Shown: positions 44,177 to 52,072 of the stretch, piece after piece
Numbering within the stretch: the stretch's first letter is position 1
Layout of the letters: each line of letters begins with the position of its first letter
Source: DATGJX01 sp963830545
Lineage (GTDB): Bacteria > Vulcanimicrobiota > Vulcanimicrobiia > Vulcanimicrobiales > Vulcanimicrobiaceae
Direction: 5' to 3'
NCBI GenBank assembly: GCA_963830545.1
Contig: CAWHMK010000001.1
Coordinates: forward strand, 2,170,001 to 2,234,000
Length of the DNA stretch: 64,000 nt
Notes under the pieces: model-generated
Told to the model about the DNA's origin: nothing
The model's database searches: none
What the model saw: the letters and a program-made list of their open reading frames with translations, nothing else
Made by a program: the position numbers and the translations under genes

Positions 44177-44548
44177 CTATCCGAGCGGGATGCCGGAGCC
44201 GCGAGCGCCGGGCACTGGCTGCTCTTGCGTGATCTCCTCAGTCGGCAGACCCGCTTCCCGGTACGCTTCGAAACCGCCGTCGAGCACGGCCGCTTGCGAG
44301 TAGCCTTGATCTCTCAGTCGCTCCGCAACACGCTCTGCATCTTCCTCGGAATCGGCGTAGACGACGATGCGCCCCTCGTGCGGCAATGGAAGCATCAAGC
44401 GCTCTTCCTTGAGCAGCGCTCGTTCGTCGTACCGAAGCGCGCCGCGGATCTGCTGCTTGCCCGGGTGCTTGCGCGCATCGAGTACCGGCATCGTGGTGCT
44501 GTCGATTTCCGTCGCGCTCACGCGCTGCACGCGGTCTGCTTCGCTCAT
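44177..44548 (-). CDS. Rhodanese-like protein without the active-site cysteine
   Basis: 123 residues with a rhodanese layout: MPVLDARKHPGKQQIRGALR, then the strand IVVYADSEEDAERVAERLRD and VLDGGFEAYREAGLPTEE. The catalytic loop normally reads IVVYCxxGxxS; here the Cys is replaced by Ala and no other Cys is present, so sulfur transfer is unlikely and a binding or regulatory role is more plausible. It is divergent from the hemerythrin gene over a perfect dyad at 44585-44604. Confidence 0.78.
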   Translation of the reverse strand: MSEADRVQRVSATEIDSTTMPVLDARKHPGKQQIRGALRYDERALLKEERLMLPLPHEGRIVVYADSEEDAERVAERLRDQGYSQAAVLDGGFEAYREAGLPTEEITQEQPVPGARGSGIPLG

Positions 44549-44584
44549 CGGTTTCTCCCTCCGGATTGGTGCGCTTCTTGCTCA

Positions 44585-44604
44585 TTACCCAGCAGGCTGG
44601 GTAA
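44585..44604. promoter_or_regulatory. Perfect 20-bp dyad in the rhodanese/hemerythrin intergenic region
   Basis: TTACCCAGC, two bases, GCTGGGTAA: a perfect inverted repeat placed between the divergent start codons at 44548 and 44634. Size and symmetry fit a homodimeric repressor such as a MarR-, TetR- or Rrf2-type protein controlling both genes. The regulator is not identified. Confidence 0.6.
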
Positions 44605-44633
44605 ATGCCAGCATATTCTGCGGAGGTAACGGC

Positions 44634-45082
44634 GTGGACGCACTCAACTTTTTAAAAAAGCAGCATCGCGAGGTCGAAGCGCTCTTCAAGAAAGCGATCG
44701 AGACGAAAGAACCAACCGAGCGTATGAACCTTTTCCGTCAGATCGATCGCGATCTGCGCCTGCACGCGATTATCGAGGAAGAGATCTTCTATCCCGAAAT
44801 CAGGCGGCGTCTGGAAAAAAGTGACGAGCGCTTGGAGGTCGCGGAAGCGTACGAAGAGCACGAACTGGTGAAAATCTCCATCGAGAGCTGGAAAAGCTCA
44901 ATCCGGGCACCGAGCAATATCTCGCCAAACTCGTCGTACTGTGCGATTTGGTGCAGCATCACGTCGACGAAGAAGAGAGCACCATGTTCAAGATGGCGCA
45001 TCATAGTTTCGACAAGCCGGAACTGGAGCAAATGGGAACGCGCCTCGAAGAGGCCGCGGCGAACGCTACAATCCCGGTTTAA
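44634..45082 (+). CDS. Hemerythrin HHE-domain protein, frameshifted
   Basis: Starts GTG 44634 with GGAGG nine bases upstream. Di-iron ligand helices: FLKKQHREVEALFKKA, RLHAIIEEEIFYPEIR, AYEEHELVKI; after a one-base shift near 44875-44885 the sense continues LEKLNPGTEQYLAKLVVL and VQHHVDEEESTMFKMA to the TAA at 45080. Joined length is about 149 residues, standard for the family. Such proteins bind O2 or NO or act in iron and stress responses. A perfect terminator follows. Confidence 0.85.
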
Positions 45083-45099
45083 AGCGCGTTCGGAGAGAG

Positions 45100-45129
45100 A
45101 AAAAGGCTCCGTTTGCACGAAGCCTTTTT
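45100..45129. terminator. Bidirectional terminator between the hemerythrin and Lys-rich genes
   Basis: AAAAAGGCT, 12-nt loop, AGCCTTTTT: a perfect 9-bp stem with a T-tract on either strand. It serves the convergent genes ending at 45082 and 45134. Confidence 0.85.
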
Positions 45130-45133
45130 GCCT

Positions 45134-45872
45134 TCAGCTGCGTTTGCGGCGCGAGGTTTTCCGACGATTCGGATTCGCCGGAACCTTTCCGCCGCTTCGG
45201 CGTGCTTCGGACAGCCCGATCGCAATCGCTTGTTTGCGGCTCTTGACTTTCTTGCCGCTGCGGCCTGACTTGAGTTCGCCGCGTTTCATTTCGTGCATCG
45301 CGCGCTCGACTTTGCGCCCGGCCTTCTTTCCGTACTTCTTGCGTCCGCCGGTGCTCTTCTTGCGTCCGCCGGTGCTCTTCTTGCGTCCGCCGGTGCTCTT
45401 CTTGCGTCCGCCGGTGCTCTTCTTGCGTCCGCCGGTGCTCTTCTTGCGTCCGCCGGTGCTCTTCTTGCGTCCGCCGGTGCTCTTCTTACGTCCGCCGGTG
45501 CTCTTCTTGCGTCCGCCGGTGCTCTTCTTGCGTCCGCCGGTGCTCTTCTTGCGTCCGCCGGTGCTCTTCTTGCGTCCGCCGGTGCTTCTTGCGTCCACCG
45601 GTGCTCTTCCGGCGGCCGTTGCGTGATGCTGCGCGAGCTTCGTCGACGAATTTCACCATGTGTCCTTGCGGGTCGTAGAGAAACGCGACGTTGCTGCGAT
45701 CGAAGATTTCGAAGAACCTATCCCAGTCTACGCGTTTCAAACGCGCTTCGGGTTCGCCGAAGTCGATGCGTAACATGCCGCGGGTGCCCTCGACGACGGC
45801 GGGAAGACCGCCGCGGCTTTCGACCCAGCGCCGAATCTCGTTATGATCGGTAGTGCGCTGTGCTGTTGCCAC
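45134..45872 (-). CDS. Repeat-rich basic DNA-binding-like protein (DUF6496 C-terminus), frameshifted
   Basis: Starts GTG 45872 with a perfect AGGAGG six bases upstream. Part 1 (about 1-85) is a small domain seen in many genomes (TTDHNEIRRWVESRGGLPAVV, WDRFFEIFDRSNVAFLYD). Part 2 is an array of 13 STGGRKK heptads, histone-H1-like in charge. Part 3 is a DUF6496-type tail (ERAMHEMKRGELKSGRSGKK and SRKQAIAIGLSEARRSGGKV). A copy near 45583-45600 has lost two bases, which breaks the frame between heptads 1 and 2; without it the protein would be about 246 residues. It probably binds DNA through the basic repeats. That is inference; no homologue of known function. Confidence 0.72.
45335..45607 (-). 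repeat. 21-bp tandem repeat array encoding STGGRKK
   Basis: Thirteen head-to-tail copies of a 21-bp unit (plus strand CTTCTTGCGTCCGCCGGTGCT). They are near identical: one copy has TTACG for TTGCG and the outermost has CCACC. The copy nearest the gene start is 2 bp short. Near-perfect identity implies recent slippage or unequal exchange. Confidence 0.9.
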
Positions 45873-45929
45873 TCAATACCTCCTATCTCGATTCTCGGTT
45901 ACCCGCCGTCGCGGCAGGGAAAACGCCCG

Positions 45930-46144
45930 CTATTCGGTGCTGGGCGCACTGTCGGTATCGCCCGATGATTTTTTCACGAGCGCAGCTTTGAGCGTTTCGC
46001 TGACTGCGCGAGCGACGGCTCCAAACCGCTTTCTTCGTCAAGGCGCTCGAGTGCGAGCAGCACTCGGTTTGCACTGCCGGCGTCCATCTTTACGATAATG
46101 TCGCCGTGCGCGTTTTGATAGCGCTCCACGCCGAACGTGCTCAT
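45930..46144 (-). CDS. Small hypothetical protein, frameshifted
   Basis: From ATG 46144 the frame reads MSTFGVERYQNAHGDIIVKM and ANRVLLALERLDEESGLE. After a shift near 46012-46018 another frame continues AVARAVSETLKAALVKKSSG and ends TAG at 45930. About 70 residues joined. No family recognised. An upstream 21-codon frame on the same strand (ATG 46208) ends with an ATGA overlap, which may be a leader. The two-frame reading is plausible but not proven. Confidence 0.42.
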
Positions 46145-46236
46145 GTGTGACGCCGATGCGAAAGCAAGACGCCGAATACTTCCTCGTTTTGATTCCGGTT
46201 CGTCATTGTCTTACGTGGTGTAGGCATGTCGGAAGT

Positions 46237-47265
46237 TTACCCTGCACGCGCTAGGTACAACTGTTCCATCGTGCATTGCCGCGGATTTTTGTCCGGACGC
46301 CACCGTACGAATTTTGCGCCGTGTCGAAACCGAACGCCGGTTACGCGGTCGAACTGCACCTCGACCACGATGCGCGGCTTGACCGGATGCCACTCCGCTT
46401 CGCGCGAGCCCCAGCGGCTCGTTCCGCCCGGCCGCGCGCCCGTAAAGCCCGGTTCCGCAACGATCGGCACGAGCAATTCGCGCGCGGATGCACGCTGCGC
46501 GGCCGCCATGCTGCCGACGAATCCGACGAGATGCAGTAGCCCTTCATCGTCGTACAAGCCCAGGAGCAGCGATGCAATCGTCTTTCCATCCTTAGCGAAG
46601 CGAAAGCCGCCGATTACGCAATCGGCCGTGTAAATGCGTTTGACTTTCACCACTGCGTCCCGCTCGCCGAAGCGGTACGGTGAATCCAAACGTTTCGCAA
46701 TCACGCCGTCGAAATGCGCGGTTCCACCCTCGAGCCACTTCTGCGCGGCGGAGCGATCGCGTGTCGCTGGAGAGAGCGCGATGCTGCCTCCCAGGGCGAA
46801 GTTTTTCGACGCGAACGTTTCGAGCATTGCACGCCGCTTTTCGAGCGGAAACTCCGCGTAGTCGCGCGCGCCCTCCGCAAGAATGTCGAAAACGGCGAAT
46901 CCTGCGGGCGTCTCGCTGGAAAGCCTGCGAATGCGTGAAGGAGCGGGATGGATCCGCTGCAGCAGCGCGTCGAAATCCAGGCCGCCGTCACGTTCTATGA
47001 AAATCTCGCCGTCGAGTACGTAGCGAGTTGCGCGAAGCTCGCTCAGCGATTCGACGATCTCCGGAAAGTAGCGCTCGAGCGGCTGGCCGGACTTCGACTG
47101 CATCGAAATCTCCACGTCGTCCCGGAACGCGATGCAACGAAAACCGTCCCACTTCGGCTCGTAGAGCCAATCATCGCCTCGCGGAATCGCCGCAACGGTT
47201 TTCGCCTCCATCGGAGCGATTGGCGGCTTAATCACGAGCACCGGAAAGCAGTCGTTCCAGGTCAT
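46237..47265 (-). CDS. ligD: ATP-dependent DNA ligase, LigD ligase-domain type
   Basis: 342 residues with only the ligase and OB domains. Motif I carries the adenylated Lys in LYEPKWDGFRC, motif III RYVLDGEIFI, motif IV HFDGVIAKRLDSPY and motif V DAVVKVKRIYTADCV; the OB-fold ends at RWRPDKNPRQCTMEQL. This is the ligase half of bacterial non-homologous end joining (or LigC-type base repair). It overlaps the polymerase-domain gene by 38 bp, so the two LigD activities are encoded side by side rather than fused. Confidence 0.88.
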   Translation of the reverse strand: MTWNDCFPVLVIKPPIAPMEAKTVAAIPRGDDWLYEPKWDGFRCIAFRDDVEISMQSKSGQPLERYFPEIVESLSELRATRYVLDGEIFIERDGGLDFDALLQRIHPAPSRIRRLSSETPAGFAVFDILAEGARDYAEFPLEKRRAMLETFASKNFALGGSIALSPATRDRSAAQKWLEGGTAHFDGVIAKRLDSPYRFGERDAVVKVKRIYTADCVIGGFRFAKDGKTIASLLLGLYDDEGLLHLVGFVGSMAAAQRASARELLVPIVAEPGFTGARPGGTSRWGSREAEWHPVKPRIVVEVQFDRVTGVRFRHGAKFVRWRPDKNPRQCTMEQLYLARAG

Positions 47266-48166
47266 ATCGTCCGCGCGTTTTCGTGAGCGGCGCCCACAGA
47301 TCGCCGAGTTTTGCTAAGCGCTCAGGGACGCTGCGCAGCGTGAAATGAGCGGGTTCGACGGTTTCAGCTTCCTCCCACGTCACCGGAGTAGACACACTGG
47401 CTTCTTGCGTCGGCCGTACGGAATAAATCGATGCGAGCGTTGCGCCGAGCCGGTTTTGATTGTAATCGACGAGTACGCGGTTGCGCGGCCGTTTTTCTAC
47501 TTTGTATTCAGCCGTCAGAATGTCGCGGTGCGCTTTTGCCAGTTCGAATGCGACCTGCTTGGCAAACGCCCACACGTCGTGCTGTCGCGGTCCGTGTTTG
47601 ATGGCCACATACAAATGCATGCCGTGACCACCGGAGGTTTTCGGATAGACGGACATGCCGAGCGTCCTGAGCGCGTCGTGGACGATGAGCGCGCCTTCGC
47701 GAACGGCTTCGAATGGTGCGTGAAACGGATCGAGATCGAAATGCAGATATTCCGGTTGGTCCGACGTCTCGCACCTGCCGTACCACGGGTTGAGATCGAT
47801 GCAGCCCAGATTTATCAGCCACAGCAGCGATGCCGTGTCCTGCGCCATGGGAAAGTTTATGACGTTGCCGGAGCGGTGCTCGATGGAGCACGTCTCTATC
47901 CATTCGGGACGTGACGACGGAGCGCGTTTCATGAAGAAGAACTCCCCGCCGATGCCGTTCGGATAGCGCTTCATCACCATCGCTTTTCCGCGGATGTGCG
48001 GCAAAAGCGCCGGCGCGATGTCCGCATAATATTGCAGCAGGTCCCGCTTGGTCAGACGAAGCTGCGGCCAAAATACTTTGTTCAAATTGCTGAGCCCGAG
48101 CTTGCGCCCGTCGACCTCTATGGTCGCAGCATCCGGACCCTTGGGAATCGTCAGCTTTTCAGCCAT
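47228..48166 (-). CDS. ligD: LigD-type DNA polymerase (archaeo-eukaryotic primase) domain protein
   Basis: About 312 residues from ATG 48166 (48202 possible). LigD polymerase signatures: GLSNLNKVFWPQLRLTKRDLLQYYADIAP, metal Asp pair YLHFDLDPF, TSGGHGMHLYVAI, and RVLVDYNQNRLGATLASIYS. In NHEJ it fills or extends ends with ribonucleotides before ligation. No Ku gene or phosphoesterase domain is in the window. Stand-alone polymerase plus ligase is one of several known LigD arrangements. Confidence 0.88.
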   Translation of the reverse strand: MAEKLTIPKGPDAATIEVDGRKLGLSNLNKVFWPQLRLTKRDLLQYYADIAPALLPHIRGKAMVMKRYPNGIGGEFFFMKRAPSSRPEWIETCSIEHRSGNVINFPMAQDTASLLWLINLGCIDLNPWYGRCETSDQPEYLHFDLDPFHAPFEAVREGALIVHDALRTLGMSVYPKTSGGHGMHLYVAIKHGPRQHDVWAFAKQVAFELAKAHRDILTAEYKVEKRPRNRVLVDYNQNRLGATLASIYSVRPTQEASVSTPVTWEEAETVEPAHFTLRSVPERLAKLGDLWAPLTKTRGRYDLERLLSGARD

Positions 48167-48198
48167 TCCGGCGACAATGCGGCATGTTTGGGCGGAGT

Positions 48199-49503
48199 TC
48201 ATGCCGCCGGGGTCGCGAGATAGCGCACGAACCACTCGTGAGCGAGATGCGCGACTCGTTCGAGCGTTCCCGGTTCTTCGAACAGATGCGTCGCCCCGGG
48301 TACGATGGCAATTTCGCAGTGCGCGTGAAAATGCGAGGCTGCGCGCCGGTTGAGATCGACGACGACCGGATCGCGCTCTCCGATGATGAGCAATGTGGGC
48401 GCTTGCACGTCGCCTATGGCGTCGCCGGCGAGATCCGGACGTCCGCCGCGCGAGACGATGGCGTCGACGTCATCGCGTGTCGAGGCGGCGAGCAATGCCG
48501 CGGCGGCACCGGTACTGGCTCCGAAGTAGCCAACGCGCAGCTCGCGTAATTGCGCTTGTTCGCGCGACCACGACGTTACGAGATCGATGCGGCGCGCGAG
48601 CAGTGCAATGTCAAACCGCAATGCAGCGGTACGCCGGTCGATTTCTTCCTCGTCCGGCGTGAGCAAATCTATCAGGACCGTCGCCAGGCCCAGCGCATTG
48701 AGCGATTCGGCCACGAAACGGTTGCGCGGACTGTGCCGGCTGCTTCCGCTGCCGTGCGCGAAAATGACCAATCCGCGCTTCGAGGGCGGACCGCTGAGTG
48801 TTGCGCCCAGCGCCTTGCCGTCGACATCGATGACGACTGCCTTCTCGTCGATCATGGCGTCCCGGCGGCGTGATTTGCCTCGTGCAAGAGACTCACGAAC
48901 TTCGTCGTCGGCGATCTGCGAAAAATTTGCGTACCATGCTCCGACGCCTCGAAACGGTTCGGGCGTTTCCAGTACGGCGAGATCGTCGACCTGCGGCGCA
49001 AGCCATCGGCACGTGTCAACCGGCGCGACGGGAACTGCGACGACGAGTACTTTCGGGGATCGCACGCGTAAGGCCAGAATCGCCGCGTGCATACTTGCAC
49101 CCGTCGCCATGCCGTCGTCCACCAAGATCACCGTGCGATCGGCGACGTCGTGCGCCTGCAATCCACCCCGATAGGCTTCCTCGCGGCGCTCCAACTCGCG
49201 CAGTTCGCGCGCCGTGGTGCCTTCGATCGTTTGCGGATCGACCTGCAGCAGCGCGATCGTTTCACGGTTGAGTACGCGGACGCCGCCCGAGGCGATTGCG
49301 CCGAGAGCAAGCTCTTCATGGCCCGGCGCACCGATCTTTCGAACCACAAAGACGTCCAGCGGCGCATTCAAAGCCCGCGCGACTTCGTACCCAATGGGCA
49401 CGCCGCCCCGAGGGAGCGCCAGCACGCGAGTATGCCCGCCCGCGTAGGGGGCGAGTCTTCCGGCCAGCTGCCGCCCTGCGTCACTGCGGTCTTCGAAGAT
49501 CAT
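48199..49503 (-). CDS. Phosphoribosyltransferase fused to a dienelactone-hydrolase-like alpha/beta hydrolase
   Basis: Starts ATG 49503; upstream sequence in frame is not conserved-looking. Residues about 1-210 form a type I phosphoribosyltransferase (LALPRGGVPIGYEVARAL, PRPP loop VILVDDGMATGASMHAAI). Residues about 220-434 are an alpha/beta hydrolase with the nucleophile in VGYFGASTGAAAALLAA, acid GERDPVV and His in PGATHLFEE. The nucleophile position reads GASTG. This fusion occurs in other bacteria but its substrate is unknown. Downstream lie the LigD genes, 33-50 bp away. Confidence 0.82.
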   Translation of the reverse strand: MIFEDRSDAGRQLAGRLAPYAGGHTRVLALPRGGVPIGYEVARALNAPLDVFVVRKIGAPGHEELALGAIASGGVRVLNRETIALLQVDPQTIEGTTARELRELERREEAYRGGLQAHDVADRTVILVDDGMATGASMHAAILALRVRSPKVLVVAVPVAPVDTCRWLAPQVDDLAVLETPEPFRGVGAWYANFSQIADDEVRESLARGKSRRRDAMIDEKAVVIDVDGKALGATLSGPPSKRGLVIFAHGSGSSRHSPRNRFVAESLNALGLATVLIDLLTPDEEEIDRRTAALRFDIALLARRIDLVTSWSREQAQLRELRVGYFGASTGAAAALLAASTRDDVDAIVSRGGRPDLAGDAIGDVQAPTLLIIGERDPVVVDLNRRAASHFHAHCEIAIVPGATHLFEEPGTLERVAHLAHEWFVRYLATPAA

Positions 49504-49736
49504 TGGATGCTCATCGTTTCCCAGCAAGCGGGCCCTGGAAACAGCGCGCATTCTTAGCGCTTTTCCGCAGTGCAAGGCGGCGGACACTCGGCTGACCGGT
49601 GACGATGTTTTGTGCCGGCTTTCTCGGTACGCGCAGTTTGGGTATGTACTTCGGGCACACACGTACCGTGAGAATGAAGGGAATGACATGGCGGTGAGTC
49701 TTTGATACCGGAGAGATCGTTCGGCGATCGCAAGGC

Positions 49737-50150
49737 ATGATCAATCAGGCTGTTGACCGCGGAACCGGTATGCTTGCGGATCGCGTCGAGCATTATACCA
49801 ACGTCGCGCGAGAGATCGGCGACATTTTGCGCGAGCGCGGCGAACCTCAGGGAGCGGAATTCGTACAATCGATCGCCGGGCGCGGTATGGAAGCAGCGCG
49901 TTACCTGCGCAACAACGATCCCGCGGCAATGTGGAACGACGCGCAGGATCTCGTGCGCGGAAAAACGTGGCTGCTGGCCGGCGCAGGCTTTTTGGGTGGC
50001 CTCGCGCTCGCACGAGCCGTGCGAACGGCGGCAAGCGAGAGTGAAATGCGCGGCGGGAATTGGGAAGATCGCCCCGCATATCGCGACTCATACGCGCAGC
50101 CGGCGAGCATGCAGCCCGTCACGGGCACCGGAGCGGGATACGACTCATGA
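49737..50150 (+). CDS. Small protein with one membrane-like segment, membrane-stress cluster
   Basis: 137 residues. The first 80 are amphipathic helix (ADRVEHYTNVAREIGDILRE), then a hydrophobic stretch (WLLAGAGFLGGLALARAV) and a Gly/Ser/Pro tail. It resembles the small genes found with YqjD/DUF3618 and holin-X family proteins. First of three overlapping genes. No catalytic motif. Confidence 0.62.
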   Translation: MINQAVDRGTGMLADRVEHYTNVAREIGDILRERGEPQGAEFVQSIAGRGMEAARYLRNNDPAAMWNDAQDLVRGKTWLLAGAGFLGGLALARAVRTAASESEMRGGNWEDRPAYRDSYAQPASMQPVTGTGAGYDS

Positions 50151-50539
50151 ACGAACACGAGTCGCTCGCCGATTCGCTGCGGCGCCTCGCATCCGATCTT
50201 GGCGACTTGTTCCGGGCGGAGCTCGCGCAGTTCAAGCGCGAGGCAATGACGGAACTGCGCAAAATGGGCGTCGTCGGCGTCTGGCTTGCCGGCGCGGCGG
50301 TCATGGGGCTCGCATTCTTAGGCGCATTTACAGCATTTGCGATCATCGTGCTCTCGCTGGTTTTCCAGCCGTGGCTTGCGGCACTGATCGTCACAGTGGC
50401 ATGGGGGTTCGCAGCCTTCTCCATGCTTGCGGCAGCAAAAATCAAACTCGATTCGGCGCTGCCCGTACAATTGGAAACGACGCGTAGCGTGAAGGAGGAC
50501 ATAGAATGGATCAAGAGCGGAATCAAGTCCCCGAAGTAG
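50147..50539 (+). CDS. Phage-holin-X / DUF1469-type membrane protein
   Basis: 130 residues from ATG 50147 (ATGA overlap with the previous stop). An N-terminal amphipathic helix (LRRLASDLGDLFRAELAQFK) leads to two membrane helices (about 45-70 and 77-97) and a C-terminal basic tail. This is the layout of the putative Actinobacterial Holin-X family (YqjE-like), which despite its name is chromosomal and stress-linked. It overlaps the next gene by 34 bp. Confidence 0.75.
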   Translation: MNEHESLADSLRRLASDLGDLFRAELAQFKREAMTELRKMGVVGVWLAGAAVMGLAFLGAFTAFAIIVLSLVFQPWLAALIVTVAWGFAAFSMLAAAKIKLDSALPVQLETTRSVKEDIEWIKSGIKSPK

Positions 50540-50997
50540 AAGACGCGCGCCGGCGCGTCGCTGAAGACGTTCGTTCGGTTGCCGCCAACGCGAATGTCGT
50601 CGAGCGCGCGAAAGAAACCGCGCAGAACAAAGTCGACGACGTGAAGAGCGCGGTGGGCGATCGCGTGCAGCAAACACGCGAAAAACTCGCGGACGCGCGC
50701 GATCAGATGCAGGATCGCGTACGAAACATCAATCTCAATCCGACCGAGAATCCGATTGGGATGCTCATGGCGGGCGTCGCCGTAGGCTTTCTCATCGGCC
50801 TTGCATTACCCGTGACGCGCTTCGAATCCGAGCGCATCGGGCCCCTTGCGCAGGATATGAAGGACAAGGCCCGTCAGGCCGGCACGGAAGTCGTGCGGCG
50901 TGGCGGCGAAGTGATCAAAGAAACGATTTCGGCCAGCCGCGATGCGGCCACCAATTCGATTCGCGAGCAAACTCGAGAAATGGGAATGAGCGAATAA
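50506..50997 (+). CDS. YqjD/DUF3618-like membrane-anchored protein
   Basis: 163 residues. A long coiled-coil or amphipathic region (VVERAKETAQNKVDDVKSAV and QTREKLADARDQMQDRV) is followed by one membrane helix (ENPIGMLMAGVAVGFLIGLA) and another helix with Lys/Glu repeats. E. coli YqjD is a stationary-phase inner-membrane ribosome-binding protein of this architecture. Last gene of the triad, followed by a strong hairpin. Confidence 0.7.
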   Translation: MDQERNQVPEVEDARRRVAEDVRSVAANANVVERAKETAQNKVDDVKSAVGDRVQQTREKLADARDQMQDRVRNINLNPTENPIGMLMAGVAVGFLIGLALPVTRFESERIGPLAQDMKDKARQAGTEVVRRGGEVIKETISASRDAATNSIREQTREMGMSE

Positions 50998-51003
50998 TCA
51001 AGA

Positions 51004-51026
51004 GGCGGCGCCGCTCAGGCGCCGCC
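51004..51026. terminator. GC-rich convergent terminator-like hairpin
   Basis: GGCGGCGCC, 5-nt loop, GGCGCCGCC, then TT. A perfect 9-bp stem between the YqjD-like gene (ends 50997) and the Crp-family gene. It overlaps the last codons of the latter. The T-tract is short, so efficiency is uncertain. Confidence 0.6.
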
Positions 51027-51785
51027 TTCCCGTCTAAACACGCTATCCGCGTTGTTGCGGATCATCCAGTAGCAGCGGCAAACGTGTTGTTCCAGCCGCT
51101 CGCGTTCCAGTATACGTAAACGCCCATGCTGCGAGCGCACGAGCCCGTCGCGCTGAAATTGCGAGAGTGCGAGCGAAACGGACGGGCGGCGTATAGCGGC
51201 AATTTCCGCAATTTGTTGATGCGTGATGGCGAATTCCGGCCGGCCGCATTCGTCCGCAACCCACAGGAGCCAGCGCGCCAAGCGCTGGTCGATGTTATGC
51301 TCCGCATTGCACGCCAGACGGCAAGCGGCATTCAAGAGAGAAGCATTGGCGAAGCGCAGCAACAGCCGGCGCAGCGGCGAGTTCGTGTTCGGCTGCGTAT
51401 GTTCGAACGTATCGATCGGCAAACGCCAAGCAGCACCGGGCGAAATCACCGTCGCGCATGTCTCGCCGAGATCCGTTCCCAGCACACGGTTCCACTCGAC
51501 GACGCCGCGCATACCCACCGTCATTACCGACGTGGGCCTCTGCGTATCGGTCGTCTCGGTCCAGGACCACGCGAAGACGTCGATGGGGAAGTGCAAAAAG
51601 CCGATCGGCTCGCCCGGACGCACCAGGACCTGATCCCGCTGAAGGAAGACGCGCCGCATTCCGGGCACGATGGGCTCCGCGTCTCTCGGCGGCAGCGAAT
51701 CGAGTATGCGGTTGCCGAAGAGCATGCGGTGCTGTTCAGGTGCATTCCCGCGGTCGCGCTCCGGCGGTCTTTGCGGTTCGAGCAT
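51015..51785 (-). CDS. Crp/Fnr-family transcription regulator
   Basis: 256 residues. An N-terminal cNMP-binding-like barrel (VFLQRDQVLVRPGEPIGFLH, GMRGVVEWNRVLG) is followed by a dimerisation helix and a winged helix (FAITHQQIAEIAAIRRPSVS, then LALSQFQRDGLV). The barrel lacks the RGE-type phosphate-binding motif of cAMP receptors, so the effector is unknown. The LSRFVxxGxLxx wing is changed to LRILERERLEQHV. It is divergent from tRNA-Leu. Confidence 0.8.
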   Translation of the reverse strand: MLEPQRPPERDRGNAPEQHRMLFGNRILDSLPPRDAEPIVPGMRRVFLQRDQVLVRPGEPIGFLHFPIDVFAWSWTETTDTQRPTSVMTVGMRGVVEWNRVLGTDLGETCATVISPGAAWRLPIDTFEHTQPNTNSPLRRLLLRFANASLLNAACRLACNAEHNIDQRLARWLLWVADECGRPEFAITHQQIAEIAAIRRPSVSLALSQFQRDGLVRSQHGRLRILERERLEQHVCRCYWMIRNNADSVFRREGGA

Positions 51786-51863
51786 GCCACACGGATATAC
51801 CCGTGCGCCCGATGCGGCAGTAATTTAGCGCTCCCCGGCTAAAATTTCGAATGCCACGCGAAT

Positions 51864-51947
51864 GGGATGATGGTGGAATCGGTAGACACAGCAGACTTAA
51901 AATTTGCTGCTCGAAAGAGCGTCCGGGTTCGAGTCCCGGTCATCCCA
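51864..51947 (+). tRNA. tRNA-Leu (TAA)
   Basis: An 84-nt class II tRNA. Acceptor GGGATGA pairs with TCATCCC, discriminator A51947. The anticodon stem GCAGA/TTTGC holds loop CTTAAAA, anticodon TAA. A long variable arm (CTCGAAAGAG) and T-loop GTTCGAGTC are present. CCA is not encoded. Confidence 0.93.
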
Positions 51948-52072
51948 ATGTAAAAGCAGTTCTCCTCTATTGAAGTGACAGTAATTGGGCGAATCACTCG
52001 TGTGGCTGCTGCCATATCAGGAAGTGCAAACACTCGGCATTGCGTTCGACTCACGGGGGGATAGGTGAAGAC

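Noticed and set aside
45335..45607. 21-bp repeats as a CRISPR array
   Set aside because: The units are contiguous with no unique spacers, in coding frame, and no cas gene is near.
44367..45626. A plus-strand frame of 419 codons with repeated LRPPVLF units
   Set aside because: It is the antisense reading of the 21-bp array plus parts of the rhodanese and hemerythrin region. The minus strand has the ribosome site and known domains.
50147..50539. Holin-X protein as a prophage marker
   Set aside because: No phage structural, lysis or integrase gene is near. This family is chromosomal and occurs with YqjD-type genes.
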